Source of the DNA: Stieleria marina | GTDB lineage: Bacteria > Planctomycetota > Planctomycetia > Pirellulales > Pirellulaceae | Length of the DNA: 64,000 nucleotides | NCBI GenBank assembly: GCA_007741555.1 | Contig: CP036526.1 | Coordinates: 7,305,719 to 7,369,718 of the forward strand | Reading direction: 5' to 3' | Part shown: one piece after another, positions 38,130 to 47,121 of the stretch | Numbering within the stretch: position 1 is the first letter of the stretch | How the letters are laid out: each line of letters starts with the position of its first letter | Translations under genes and position numbers: made by a program | Notes under the pieces: generated by a model | What the model was told of the DNA's origin: nothing | What the model saw: only the letters and a program-made list of their open reading frames with translations | Databases searched by the model: none

Positions 38130-39053
38130 CCGGCCTACTTTACGGCGACTGCGGAAAGGAACACGCTTCGACTCCGGTCCGTAGTCGTTTTTCCTGCAAC
38201 TGGAACTTGGGCTTACCCCGTCACCACTCATCGCTGCCTGCAAAGCCAACCTCGCACTTACCCCCTTCCTTGTCGAAAAAATCCGGGAAACATCGCATCG
38301 CCCGGTGGGCGATCTGGTAGATGGGTTCCCGCTCGGTTTCCGCAAACTTCGTCTTGCGGAACACCTCGACGGTCACTTGGCTACGAGCGATTCCCGACCG
38401 CGTTCGCGATCAGGAGATCCCTCTTCGCCCACCCCGCCGCTCGCTTGCGACTTTCCGCGTCGCGGAAGAGTCGACGTACTCACTTTGCGGGTCGATCCGA
38501 CTGACGGCTTGGATGTGCCAACCGATGACTGACCCGCCCGCTCTATCTTCCGAAAGAGTTGTCACAACTTGCGCCCTCAGCCGGGCCTCTCTTCTGCGCC
38601 TCTCAGGCTGGCTGGGGCCAGCCCTTCGGCTTTGTTCCGCTGAACGCTTCACCGGCCCTGAACGGGCCGTGACGCTCACCGCTGGGGCGGTTCGCTGCGG
38701 GCTTGAACGCCCGCCCGTCTCGCTTGGACGCTCGACTCACGACCGAGCCTGCTGGGGCAGCCTGCGGTCGCCTTCCGCCTCCGCTGGACGCTCCGGCGGT
38801 TAGCGGCTCACTGGCGTTCGCCGCCGTTGATGGCGGGCCGCGAGGCGACCCGCTTGCCGCCCCGAAAAATGGCACCTGCACCGGAACATCAAATGACCCG
38901 CTGACGTTCCATTCCTGATTCCTTTGAATCCCATGTCTGCAAGCGACTTAGGGTCGCTTGCGACCGGCAGGTGTTAGCTACAGGTGTTTGGAAATACTTT
39001 GCATTACACTCTGTCATTTGGACATCGTCGTTTCTTGGAAGGAAATTCACCCT
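38130..39053. other. GC-rich hairpin-cluster intergenic region
   Basis: About 920 bp without a convincing gene. Between about 38600 and 38880 it is packed with short GC-rich inverted repeats: CGGCCC-TGAAC-GGGCCG, ACCGC-TGGG-GCGGT, GCGGGC-TTGAAC-GCCCGC and GCTG-GGG-CAGC. Open frames here (for example 38321-38803) have low-complexity Arg/Ser/Pro composition and look non-coding. It could be a structured RNA, a transfer origin or a protein-binding array. Confidence 0.55.
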
Positions 39054-40025
39054 ATGCCGAACCGCCCGATCCGATATCGAGGGGTGGAGCTTCCGGTTAT
39101 CGAACGCTTTCGGATCGGCGGTCGCACGTACCTTGCCGTCGCTAAAATCGGCTCGTCCGGACGGCGGGCTTTTCGGGTCTTCGACCCAAGTGCAAAACAG
39201 ATGCGAGCACTGCACATTCTGCCGACTTCGTCCGGCGGCGTTGACCGAGTCCGCACGCTTCAACGGCTCACGCGAGGCGACAACGAAATCCTCCAAATTC
39301 TCGAATGCCATCGAGACGGTGATTCTGTTTACGTCGTTTTGCCGTGGGTCGACGGGTTCAATCTGAGGTCAGTGCTCAACGGTATCCGTGATCGCAACCG
39401 GCACCGAATCGCTGCCCCTGAGGCCGTCCGTCTCGTCAGAGGTGTGGCCCATGCACTTCGTCACCTTCATCGCCAAAAACAGATCGTTCACGGCGACATC
39501 AAACCGGCAAACTTAATTCTCACCAAACGAACCAGTCTAGTTTTGATTGACTACGGCAACGCATGGACGGTGGAGCGAACGACGAGACGAGAGGAAGGCG
39601 ACGGCACGAGCGGAGTCTACTCGTCTCCAGAGCTTTTAGGGGGTCAACTCCGTGTCGACTTTCGAGCCGATTGCTTTTCACTGGGGGTCGTCCTGTATGA
39701 AATGCTGACCAGTCAAATTCCTTACGATGGTCATGGTGGCAAAGTCGGAATGTTGCCTGACTCCGTTCAGTCCGGGTCACGCTTGGTGCCACCTAGCGAG
39801 ATCAGTCCCGAACGCGACCAAATTCCGAGACGGATTTGGAAAACGGTCGACGACCTGTTAAACCGCTCGCTGGCGATAAAACCGGACGATCGTTTTGAGA
39901 CATCTAGTCAATGGCTAGAAAGTTGGAACGCTGCAATGGCTGAAATTCGGCAGACGACTCGGCATGGTCCGACGCCGACTCTTGTGAGTCGAGTTACTGA
40001 TTGGATACAACGAAGGATGACGTGA
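39054..40025 (+). CDS. Serine/threonine protein kinase
   Basis: A 323-residue soluble protein kinase. The catalytic loop is HGDIKPANL (Asp148), the metal-binding motif DYG (Asp166 in IDYGNA), and the C-lobe has YSSPELLG (APE-like) and DCFSLGVVLYEMLT. The N-lobe is divergent: the usual glycine loop is not seen and the VAIK lysine position is unclear (RAFRVFDPSAKQM), so activity is probable but not certain. The frame is open upstream; the ATG at 39054 follows a GGAAGGA ribosome-binding site. Its stop is 5 bp from the convergent stop of the HEPN/Cas4-like gene, so the three genes form a compact block. Substrate unknown; the two neighbouring proteins are natural candidates. Confidence 0.82.
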   Translation: MPNRPIRYRGVELPVIERFRIGGRTYLAVAKIGSSGRRAFRVFDPSAKQMRALHILPTSSGGVDRVRTLQRLTRGDNEILQILECHRDGDSVYVVLPWVDGFNLRSVLNGIRDRNRHRIAAPEAVRLVRGVAHALRHLHRQKQIVHGDIKPANLILTKRTSLVLIDYGNAWTVERTTRREEGDGTSGVYSSPELLGGQLRVDFRADCFSLGVVLYEMLTSQIPYDGHGGKVGMLPDSVQSGSRLVPPSEISPERDQIPRRIWKTVDDLLNRSLAIKPDDRFETSSQWLESWNAAMAEIRQTTRHGPTPTLVSRVTDWIQRRMT

Positions 40026-40030
40026 TCAAC

Positions 40031-41527
40031 TTATTCAAGCCGACGCATCTTCCGATTGCGATCATGCTTGGGTTTCCAATTGAATCGGTCTCCGCAGTCG
40101 CAGTGGAAAGCCCTCTTCCCGTTGTGGAATGGAGCGGGGTCGAGCGGTTCCTCGTATCGCATCGTTTTGTCGTCGAGTGCAATTGAACGAGGGTGACCGA
40201 AATGGCAAGCACTGCATACATTCCCGGTGACCGGCTCGGGAGGTTGACGCTCGCCCGCGTTCGACTCGATGATCATTGCCCGAACTCGCTCAAGAGCCGT
40301 GTGAAGTCGCTCGCGGTGCTCGTTCGTGTTGGGCACCGTCATCCCTTGATAGGTGTTTCCAAACAAAACGATACCGAAAGGGCTGTTCGCACCTTCGGTA
40401 GCTTCAATCAGATGGCAGTGTGCCATGACTCGAACGATATGTTGGGGAAGCACCGGTCCTTCGGGTTTCCGGATCCGATGAACAGGAATGCTCATCGTCC
40501 CTTTGTCTAAAATTCGTCGCGGTTTTCCACTGAGTTTCCACCGCTCATCATTCAATGCGGCTTCGGGCCGACGCACTTCATAGCCAGCAAGAAGTAACCC
40601 CCACCAATCAACCGGCTGGAATGTGTTCTTACCCGGAACAGGGTTGCATTCGGTCGCGAGCTGGGCGGCAAGTCTTCGGTTACCGATCTCTCGCCAACGT
40701 CGGAATGCCCGCCATGCAAAGATCGTCCATCCCGATACCAATACGATCAGCAGGAGGGGATAGACTGGGTTCCCAAGCAAAGTCAATGACAGGATGACAA
40801 CTGCCGCCACCAGCCCCACCGGGCAAGCAAACAAAACATAGAGAGCGTGCGTGTACGCTTCTTCAATAGCTGCCTGTTCGTACCATGGAAGCAAAGCAAG
40901 GGAGGGGAGTTCCTCTTCCGGATCGGAAAAACCACCCTCGTGCGTCAGCACCCCAGCGCGCGGGCAAAAAGTATATTCTGCAAGCGTTGATGCCGTCACA
41001 TGTGGATCACCTCCATCCGCATCAAGCATTGGTGAAGGCTTACGTTCGATTCGTGTCGCGTAAGACTTCGGTTCTGCTTCGTCAGTAGAGTTGCTCTCAA
41101 ACCGGTTCAAAGGAGCAGGTTTGGGTGGCGATTCACTCTCTGTGACGATCTTTGGGCCAGCCTTTCGCTCAATCTCGTCGATGTGCAAAGATGCGATCTT
41201 GAGGAAAACTTCAGTTCCCTTGAGCAGTTTTTCGTCAGTCATTGATTCGCGACGCGTGTGGGAAACGCTGTTTCGCACTCGGATTGCGAAGTCAGCGTCA
41301 CGATACAAACGCCGCCCGAGAAATTTCTGCCGCTTTCTCAAGAGTTTTCCCAGACTCGGTTCAATGATCTCTGGTGACGGGAAATGCACCTTTAACAGGT
41401 CTTCGACAAATACGCCCGCGTCTCGTAACTGATTGACTGGATCGAGCAGCTCACGAAGGAATTCCAGCTCCTCTCGATAACGAGCAATTGTCTGCCAGAT
41501 ATCTTCATCTTCATTTTCTGCTGTCAT
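40031..41527 (-). CDS. HEPN-like / membrane / Cas4-like composite protein
   Basis: A protein of 498 residues from the ATG at 41527 (coordinates below count from an upstream GTG that adds 4). Residues 15-125 are helical and contain AIRVRNSVSH, an exact R-x4-H motif (Arg89, His94) of HEPN ribonucleases. A Cas4/RecB-type N-terminal cysteine motif follows (EYTFCPRAGVLTHE, Cys192), then two TM helices (about 234-276), then a core like the Cas4 nuclease fold ending in the C-terminal cysteine motif VCSACHFGH (Cys442, Cys445, His449). In the core the usual GxxD, E and K positions read SGKPRRIL and IPVHRIRK, so the nuclease looks inactive. The gene starts 2 bp after the HTH-pseudokinase stop. Role is inferred: a membrane-tethered effector regulated by phosphorylation. 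Confidence 0.55.
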   Translation of the reverse strand: MTAENEDEDIWQTIARYREELEFLRELLDPVNQLRDAGVFVEDLLKVHFPSPEIIEPSLGKLLRKRQKFLGRRLYRDADFAIRVRNSVSHTRRESMTDEKLLKGTEVFLKIASLHIDEIERKAGPKIVTESESPPKPAPLNRFESNSTDEAEPKSYATRIERKPSPMLDADGGDPHVTASTLAEYTFCPRAGVLTHEGGFSDPEEELPSLALLPWYEQAAIEEAYTHALYVLFACPVGLVAAVVILSLTLLGNPVYPLLLIVLVSGWTIFAWRAFRRWREIGNRRLAAQLATECNPVPGKNTFQPVDWWGLLLAGYEVRRPEAALNDERWKLSGKPRRILDKGTMSIPVHRIRKPEGPVLPQHIVRVMAHCHLIEATEGANSPFGIVLFGNTYQGMTVPNTNEHRERLHTALERVRAMIIESNAGERQPPEPVTGNVCSACHFGHPRSIALDDKTMRYEEPLDPAPFHNGKRAFHCDCGDRFNWKPKHDRNRKMRRLE

Positions 41528-41529
41528 CT

Positions 41530-42564
41530 TTACGCCCACTTTTCAATGACGGGGATAACTGAATTCATCGAACCCGGACGATCACTCCGGAAGACGCTCG
41601 CTGCTTTGGTAAGACACGATTGAATCGAACTTGGCAGCAAGGAACTTGCCAATGCTGACTTCTCTGATCCAATGTCGGGCAATTCGCCGACTGCGGCGTG
41701 GACACCAATTCTCGCCCAACTGTAGATGTCGGATCGGACATCCACGTCATCGGCATCTGCTTCCCCTGCACGATAGGGATCAGTTGGCCACTCCGCTGTC
41801 GATACCGTTGGTCCGCGATCAATCAGCTTGGCCAGTTCAAACTCCGTGAGTATCGCCCGCCCATCCGAGTTCCGAATCGTAATTGTTGCCGGTGTGAGTT
41901 CGCGTCGAACAATTCCTTTCTCATGCAGCCCGTGTAAGCCGCGAGCCACATCAAGCAGCAATTCTTTCACGACGAGCGGTTCAAAAGGTCGCCGCCCCAA
42001 GGTTCGTTGCAATGGTTCACCGTCAATCCATTCGTCGATGACCCAATAGAAACTCTCGACCGGATCGTGAAACGCCGTGAGGTTGCGAATGATATTTGGA
42101 TGGTCTTGCAGGGAACCGCAAACGTTCGGGTGTCGCTTGATCCAAGTACGACATCGTTGCTCCTCATCGGTGGTCATATCTCTCAAGTCAAAACGTTTCC
42201 CGCGTGCCTGACGATCCAGTTCCAAATGCCGAAGACGGCAAAGCTGAAATTTCAATCCGTTCGACGCCGTGATCCAATCCGACAGAACATCGGATACCAG
42301 ATATTCGTGAACTGTCGATGCGCCTCCAATGGGAGTCGACGCGTCCATCAACACGTCGAGTGTTGTCCCAAGTGCGGCGGCCACCTGCGACGCCGTTGTC
42401 CGGTAAACGGATTTTCCGGCGAGCAGATTGTTGACTGTCCCCGTCGAAACGTCAGCAAGCTCTTTCAATTGTTCAACGCTCAGACCGCGATGATTCATCG
42501 CGGCTGTCAGCTTCGAGACGTTGATTGAAACCGTCCGTCCGTGTTTCGGTCCTGCGTTGGTCAT
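41530..42564 (-). CDS. HTH (XRE-family) domain fused to pseudokinase
   Basis: A 344-residue fusion. Residues 14-75 form an XRE-type helix-turn-helix (LSVEQLKELADVSTGTVNNL). The rest is a protein-kinase-like fold (HPNIIRNLTAFHD, YWVIDEWIDGEPLQRTLG, ARGLHGLHEKGIV) whose catalytic residues are altered: HRD is RRE (220-222) and DFG is EFE (241-243). It is therefore probably a pseudokinase that binds ligand or a partner kinase and controls DNA binding. It is the first gene of the minus-strand pair, and a 7-bp inverted repeat lies 9 bp upstream of the ATG, a likely autoregulatory operator. The active-looking kinase encoded at 39054 may be its partner. Function is inferred. Confidence 0.75.
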   Translation of the reverse strand: MTNAGPKHGRTVSINVSKLTAAMNHRGLSVEQLKELADVSTGTVNNLLAGKSVYRTTASQVAAALGTTLDVLMDASTPIGGASTVHEYLVSDVLSDWITASNGLKFQLCRLRHLELDRQARGKRFDLRDMTTDEEQRCRTWIKRHPNVCGSLQDHPNIIRNLTAFHDPVESFYWVIDEWIDGEPLQRTLGRRPFEPLVVKELLLDVARGLHGLHEKGIVRRELTPATITIRNSDGRAILTEFELAKLIDRGPTVSTAEWPTDPYRAGEADADDVDVRSDIYSWARIGVHAAVGELPDIGSEKSALASSLLPSSIQSCLTKAASVFRSDRPGSMNSVIPVIEKWA

Positions 42565-42572
42565 TGGCCACC

Positions 42573-42592
42573 TTGGTTTGTGGTGAAACCAA
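42573..42592. promoter_or_regulatory. Inverted repeat upstream of HTH-pseudokinase
   Basis: TTGGTTT-GTGGTG-AAACCAA, a perfect 7-bp inverted repeat with 6-bp spacer, starting 9 bp from the start codon. The size suits binding by an XRE-family dimer. Confidence 0.5.
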
Positions 42593-42713
42593 CTTGTTCG
42601 CAGATTGCACCAGCTTGAATTTAGCGTGAACCGAAGGTCGCCAATAATTCTGTCACTCCGGGTCGGATGACATTCCCGGAGAGTTGCTTTTCAACCCCAA
42701 GACAGGATTAGCC

Positions 42714-43103
42714 ATGCTCCAAAAAACGACGCAGTGGATGACAGACCGGCTTGTCGAGCGGGCCTTGCCAAGCATCGGAAGCTTCATGGCTTCCGCTCTG
42801 CAACGCATGCTCATTCTCGGTCACGCAGATCATCATAACCAATTGGAAGAACAAGCTCGACGGTACGAAGCCGCCGGGAAACCTCATTTGGCGAAGCTGA
42901 TTCGCGATCAAGCTCAAGAAATGTCGCTGAATGATCCGCTCAGCTCGGCACCGGAAATCTGTGAGCGGCTGACGGATGACAGTCAAGCAGACATGGGGTT
43001 GCCAGTCGGTTTGCCCGACACGACGACGCCCAAAAAGAAACGCGGCAATAAAAGGCCGGTTCGGATAGACGTTTCGGAAGATGCCGGAGAATCCAGCGAA
43101 TGA
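42714..43103 (+). CDS. Hypothetical protein, first gene of transfer-like operon
   Basis: A 129-residue soluble protein of no recognised family. It is helical (ERALPSIGSFMASALQRMLI, QLEEQARRYEAAGKPHLAKL) with a basic Pro/Lys-rich stretch near the end (TTPKKKRGNKRPVRIDV). It starts the plus-strand operon that includes the coupling ATPase; its stop overlaps the start of the next gene by 4 bp (ATGA). The ATG at 42714 is chosen because the shorter protein begins directly in the first helix; an earlier in-frame start at 42684 is possible. Role unknown, perhaps accessory to DNA transfer. Confidence 0.6.
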   Translation: MLQKTTQWMTDRLVERALPSIGSFMASALQRMLILGHADHHNQLEEQARRYEAAGKPHLAKLIRDQAQEMSLNDPLSSAPEICERLTDDSQADMGLPVGLPDTTTPKKKRGNKRPVRIDVSEDAGESSE

Positions 43104-43735
43104 GTAAGCGGACGCATTTTACCGATCGCGACGTCACCGTCCTGCGAGCCTTGAGCTTGCAAGTCCGCTTGTTTGGCCAGCGTCAACTGGCCGATGCACT
43201 CTGGGCTGGTGACATCGCCAATGCTCGCCGTCGCCTGCGTCGTTTCACTGAGTTGGGGCTACTTCAACGCAGTCTGGTGATGGCCAGGCCGTTGCCAGAG
43301 TTGCTAAGCCCGGTGTGCGTCTGGCAGCCGGGCCAACCACACCCGGATGTCTCGCAAATTGCATTTCGGTTGCAGAGTCGATGGCGATACCGAACACCTC
43401 GCTCAACGGTTGTTTTCCTGCCGACCGAGCAAACCGTCAATCACTTCGGTGGACGCAATAAGGCCGTGATGTCGGCTCAGGTGTCACATGACCTTGGCGT
43501 CTCCGAAGTCTGGCTTTGGTTCTATTGCAACCATCCAAGTTATGCCACCGCGTGGCGTGGTGAGGATCTGATTACCGACAGCGAACCCGGCCAATCAATG
43601 CCTGATGCAATTCTCATCGACTCCAACGATGAACCAGCAATTTTGATCGAGTTTGGTGGCGACTACCAAGCCGATCGGATCTCCGCCTTTCACGACGATG
43701 CAGTCCTGCGTGGCCTGCCCTATCAAATTTGGTAA
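43100..43735 (+). CDS. Replication-relaxation-like HTH protein (copy A)
   Basis: A 211-residue protein with an N-terminal winged-helix-like segment (DVTVLRALSLQVRLFGQRQL, ARRRLRRFTELGLLQR), as in replication-relaxation proteins found beside coupling ATPases of mobile elements. The C-terminal half has PDAILIDSNDEPAILIEFGG and ends LPYQIW. A second gene with the same plan lies at 47121-47759 and ends LPYELW, and each is followed by a related second gene, so the pair is duplicated around the coupling ATPase. It overlaps the preceding gene by 4 bp. DNA binding is inferred from the helix-turn-helix; the acidic strand pattern weakly recalls a nuclease fold. Confidence 0.6.
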   Translation: MSKRTHFTDRDVTVLRALSLQVRLFGQRQLADALWAGDIANARRRLRRFTELGLLQRSLVMARPLPELLSPVCVWQPGQPHPDVSQIAFRLQSRWRYRTPRSTVVFLPTEQTVNHFGGRNKAVMSAQVSHDLGVSEVWLWFYCNHPSYATAWRGEDLITDSEPGQSMPDAILIDSNDEPAILIEFGGDYQADRISAFHDDAVLRGLPYQIW

Positions 43736-43743
43736 GGACTTCA

Positions 43744-44421
43744 ATGAACAAATCAATACTCCGACCAAGAGACCTCGCCTTCGTTGAATTCGTCCGGCGC
43801 TACCGTCTCGCCACTAACCACGTCGTCGCCACGCAATTGTTGCCCGGACGGTCGATGAATGCAGTTGCAAAAGTTACTGCACGCCTCTGTTCCGCTCAAA
43901 TCCTGAATCGCTATGTCCTCGTTCCGCCAGAAAACTACTTTCGACTTGGCGGCAAAGCCATCAGCACGCTGGGAGTGTCATCACGTCTTGGTGAATCGCT
44001 CGGTCCGCAAGCACTACCAACCGATTTCGCAACATTGATCTATGCGACGAGTGGAAACACGCGTCGTCGACTAACGGGTGAAGAAGTCAATCAATACATG
44101 CCTTGGCTTCCCGGAGACTTGTCTCACTCCCCCTATTGCGTTGACAAAAATGGCCAGTTGGAACTCATCCGTGTCGATCTTGGTGGTTCACCGCAGCACG
44201 TTGCTCGAAAGACGACGCAGGCTTCTCTTGACCGCCTAGATGTTCCGCAAATTTCTGAACTGGCCGCTGCAACTCGATTTCAAGTCGTTGTCTTGACCAC
44301 CAGCGAAGAGAAGGCGAAAGCAATTTCCAAAGCTCTCGTGGCTTGCGGTTGCACTGATGCCGTTCGCGTCCACATCGCTGTGATTCCACGTCTGTCATTC
44401 CTTTTGCTTCGAGCCCACTAA
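43744..44421 (+). CDS. Hypothetical protein (copy B of duplicated pair)
   Basis: A 225-residue protein with an N-terminal helix-turn-helix-like segment (DLAFVEFVRRYRLATNHVVA, NAVAKVTARLCSAQILNRYV). Its second half (RRRLTGEEVNQYMPWL, RVDLGGSPQHVARKTTQASL, then FQVVVLTTSEEKAKAISKAL) parallels that of the gene at 47771-48421. The ATG at 43744 follows an AAGGA ribosome-binding site; the GTG-type start 15 bp earlier is less likely. It lies between copy A and the coupling ATPase in the operon. It may bind transfer DNA or regulate the operon; no named family was recognised. Confidence 0.6.
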   Translation: MNKSILRPRDLAFVEFVRRYRLATNHVVATQLLPGRSMNAVAKVTARLCSAQILNRYVLVPPENYFRLGGKAISTLGVSSRLGESLGPQALPTDFATLIYATSGNTRRRLTGEEVNQYMPWLPGDLSHSPYCVDKNGQLELIRVDLGGSPQHVARKTTQASLDRLDVPQISELAAATRFQVVVLTTSEEKAKAISKALVACGCTDAVRVHIAVIPRLSFLLLRAH

Positions 44422-44436
44422 ACGAGGAACAATCCC

Positions 44437-47121
44437 ATGCCTAGAAGTGTTTACCGACAATCGCCCGGCAACCCTATCCAGCACCATCTCGTGCCATCTG
44501 AGCCGTTGGAGCTGGAATTCGCCTACCACCGAGGCGTCGACAACGACGACGCTAACTTCACCATCAAGGTGTTGCGGGAACTAGTGCTCACCAGTTTTGT
44601 GACTTTGCTTTGTTGCTGGATTCCTTTCCTGCTACTCGATGTCACGCTTTTGGCTCTGTTGATCGTAGCAGTCATGGCCTTTCTCGCGTGGAGTAAAACG
44701 CGATCGCATCTCGCCATTACTCGCGATATCAGTCTCGCAGTGATTGTTGCAGCGTGGATTTACCAACTGTTCCGGTTGCCCATTGTGATTGATGTCTACG
44801 CGGCGTTGACTCTAACGGCACTTGTTGCACGAGAAGTTGTTCGCCATTTCACCTTTGTCGCGACCGTGTCGCCCACCTCAGTTGATGAATCATGGAATAC
44901 TCGGGATGACCTTTGCTGGCAGACTTTGTTCAGTTGTGTTTTGCTCCTGCCGATCGCGCTCTGCGTGCTGATTCCACAGCACACATCACTCTTGCTGTTG
45001 GTTGCGGCTATCGGATGGTTGGCAATGGCTGCGGTCTACTGCCAATCGCCTCAGCAATATGTTCACGGCTGTCTTTCCGCCATCGTGACTTGGTGCAGCT
45101 ACAACCGAGACGACCAACCGCTCGCAGGTGTTTTGGTAAGTCCCTCGGGAAATTGCCGAAGACGACTGGCGATTCTCACCGTTGCGGTTGTTGTAAACGC
45201 TTTCGCGTTCTTTCGAGTGACCGCCATTTCTCAAGCAACCGAGGCGGTAATCGGCTTTGGCCGCATTGCCAACGCAGAAAGCTCGTTTGAAATGCTGTTT
45301 AATATTGGCCTGTTTATCGTGCAATGCGGAGCGATGGCACTGCTGCCAGTCATGCTTTTCTTTCTGGCGGTTTTGATCGTCGGGACGCCCGTCTTCGGAC
45401 GGCTTTCCATTCCGAAGCCAAGTTTTGTTCCGGCCAGCGAGTGGAAGCAAATCACTGACCGCATTCGTTCATCACACAACCCGGTCGAACGTGAAAGCCT
45501 ATATCTTGGCCGAGTCTCGTACGATCAATCACCATTGCTCGTGCCATCGGAAGTGTTTCGCGAGCATGCTCACTTCCTTGGCGACAGTGGTTCGGGCAAA
45601 ACGGCTCGCGGACTTTCACCGTTTATTGAACAAGTCGTTGGTGGAGGAAACGCCAGCGTGATGGTGCTCGACCTGAAAGGCGACTCGCCCGAGCTTCTTC
45701 AGTCTCTCCGGCAAGGTGCGAGCACGGCCAAAACACTCAACGGCACCGATGTTCCGATTCGCTACTTCACGCAACGGGACGACCAAGCAACCTACGGATT
45801 CAATCCGTTCAAGCTCCCGTGTTGGAATCGTCTGACCGGATTGCAAAAGACCGACATCCTATGCGGAGCTTTGGGACTCAACTACGGCAGCGACTATGGC
45901 GAGGGCTATTTCAGTTCCGCGAACGCATCGGTTCTCTACGCAACCGTCAGCCACTTTCCAGAGATTGAAAATTTCGAGCAACTTCGCGACAAACTTGCGT
46001 ATGTCGTCTCTTCGCCGAAGCGACATGGCCTCGATGAAAAATCGAAGGATGCTGGAAACCACGTCAAGATGTCGGTAACGCGTCTGGCATCAATTGCCGC
46101 GTTGAACATCACCGATGATTGCACGCCGAACCGAGAGGTTGCCGAAAATTGCGTTGACCCGACGCGATTGTTTCAGCGTCCCGAAGCTCATTACTTCAGT
46201 CTGTCCGCAACGCTAGGACCGGGCTCGTCGCCGGAAATTGCCCGGCTGGCCAGCTTCATGCTGCTGACGGCGGCAACGCTCACCGAACGCCAAGTACCTG
46301 TCTATCTGGTAGTCGATGAGTTTCAGCGAATGGCTTCGAGAAACCTGGACTATCTTCTGCAACTTGCTCGCAGCATGGGTGTCGCGGTCATCCTAGCGAA
46401 TCAGTCCATGCAAGACCTGCATCGCTATGACCTGACGTCAACGTTGGAGACAAATTGCCGGTATCGCCAGTGGTTCGCCATCTCCGGTTGGGACGATCAA
46501 GATCGCCTCTCCAAGGCGAGCGGTGAAACGATTGACACATTTGAATCAATCGCCGTTTCCAGATCAGTCAACGACCGAGGTGCAACCACCAGCACTTCTC
46601 GGACCGTCCGCGACTTTGTCGCACCGCGATTGACAAAGAACGACATCAAATTGGTTAGCGACGACGATCGCAAAAGCGTTGTTCTGATAAACCGTGGGGC
46701 GGGCTACGCCCAGTACGGCGGGATGCCCGTCATCATCGAAAGCGACTTTCATATCTCATCCGAGGAATACCAAGAACGCAAAAACACGCCATGGCCCTCG
46801 ACGGACGTCGGAACGTTTATACCGTCGACTTGGGAGCGACCGCAGAAAGAGATTCCCCATCGCGGACGCAGATCAAGCACGTCTCCCGCCATCTCCAACG
46901 AAACGATCTCAATTGGCCCTGCACCGGAATCGCAATCCAAACCTTCGACTACGAAGGCCAAAGCGAAGAAGCAACGTAAGCGAAAGTCGACGAGACGATC
47001 AAACGATCAACCGTCTTCGCAAGCCAAGGCAACTGTATCCGAAGCAGTCGGGATGTTCGATCGCTACTTGCAAGATCACCCAATCGATTCATCAGCAACT
47101 CTCGCAACGGGAGCCGAGTGA
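44437..47121 (+). CDS. VirD4/TraD-type coupling ATPase
   Basis: An 894-residue membrane P-loop ATPase of the type IV coupling protein class. Multiple TM segments fill the first 330 residues (TSFVTLLCCWIPFLLLDVTL onward). Walker A is GDSGSGKTARG near residue 385, with VMVLDLKGDSPELL after it; Walker B is YLVVDEFQRMASRNLDYLLQ near residue 622, then the conserved ILANQSMQDLHRYDLT. The C-terminal tail is basic (TTKAKAKKQRKRKSTRRSND). Such proteins feed DNA or protein to a secretion channel or pump plasmid DNA. No relaxase, VirB4 or mating-pore gene is recognised in the window. It overlaps the next gene by 1 bp. Confidence 0.85.
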   Translation: MPRSVYRQSPGNPIQHHLVPSEPLELEFAYHRGVDNDDANFTIKVLRELVLTSFVTLLCCWIPFLLLDVTLLALLIVAVMAFLAWSKTRSHLAITRDISLAVIVAAWIYQLFRLPIVIDVYAALTLTALVAREVVRHFTFVATVSPTSVDESWNTRDDLCWQTLFSCVLLLPIALCVLIPQHTSLLLLVAAIGWLAMAAVYCQSPQQYVHGCLSAIVTWCSYNRDDQPLAGVLVSPSGNCRRRLAILTVAVVVNAFAFFRVTAISQATEAVIGFGRIANAESSFEMLFNIGLFIVQCGAMALLPVMLFFLAVLIVGTPVFGRLSIPKPSFVPASEWKQITDRIRSSHNPVERESLYLGRVSYDQSPLLVPSEVFREHAHFLGDSGSGKTARGLSPFIEQVVGGGNASVMVLDLKGDSPELLQSLRQGASTAKTLNGTDVPIRYFTQRDDQATYGFNPFKLPCWNRLTGLQKTDILCGALGLNYGSDYGEGYFSSANASVLYATVSHFPEIENFEQLRDKLAYVVSSPKRHGLDEKSKDAGNHVKMSVTRLASIAALNITDDCTPNREVAENCVDPTRLFQRPEAHYFSLSATLGPGSSPEIARLASFMLLTAATLTERQVPVYLVVDEFQRMASRNLDYLLQLARSMGVAVILANQSMQDLHRYDLTSTLETNCRYRQWFAISGWDDQDRLSKASGETIDTFESIAVSRSVNDRGATTSTSRTVRDFVAPRLTKNDIKLVSDDDRKSVVLINRGAGYAQYGGMPVIIESDFHISSEEYQERKNTPWPSTDVGTFIPSTWERPQKEIPHRGRRSSTSPAISNETISIGPAPESQSKPSTTKAKAKKQRKRKSTRRSNDQPSSQAKATVSEAVGMFDRYLQDHPIDSSATLATGAE

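Noticed and set aside
38321-38803. Open plus-strand frame of 160 codons
   Set aside because: Arises from the GC-rich hairpin cluster; Arg/Ser/Pro-rich with no start signal.
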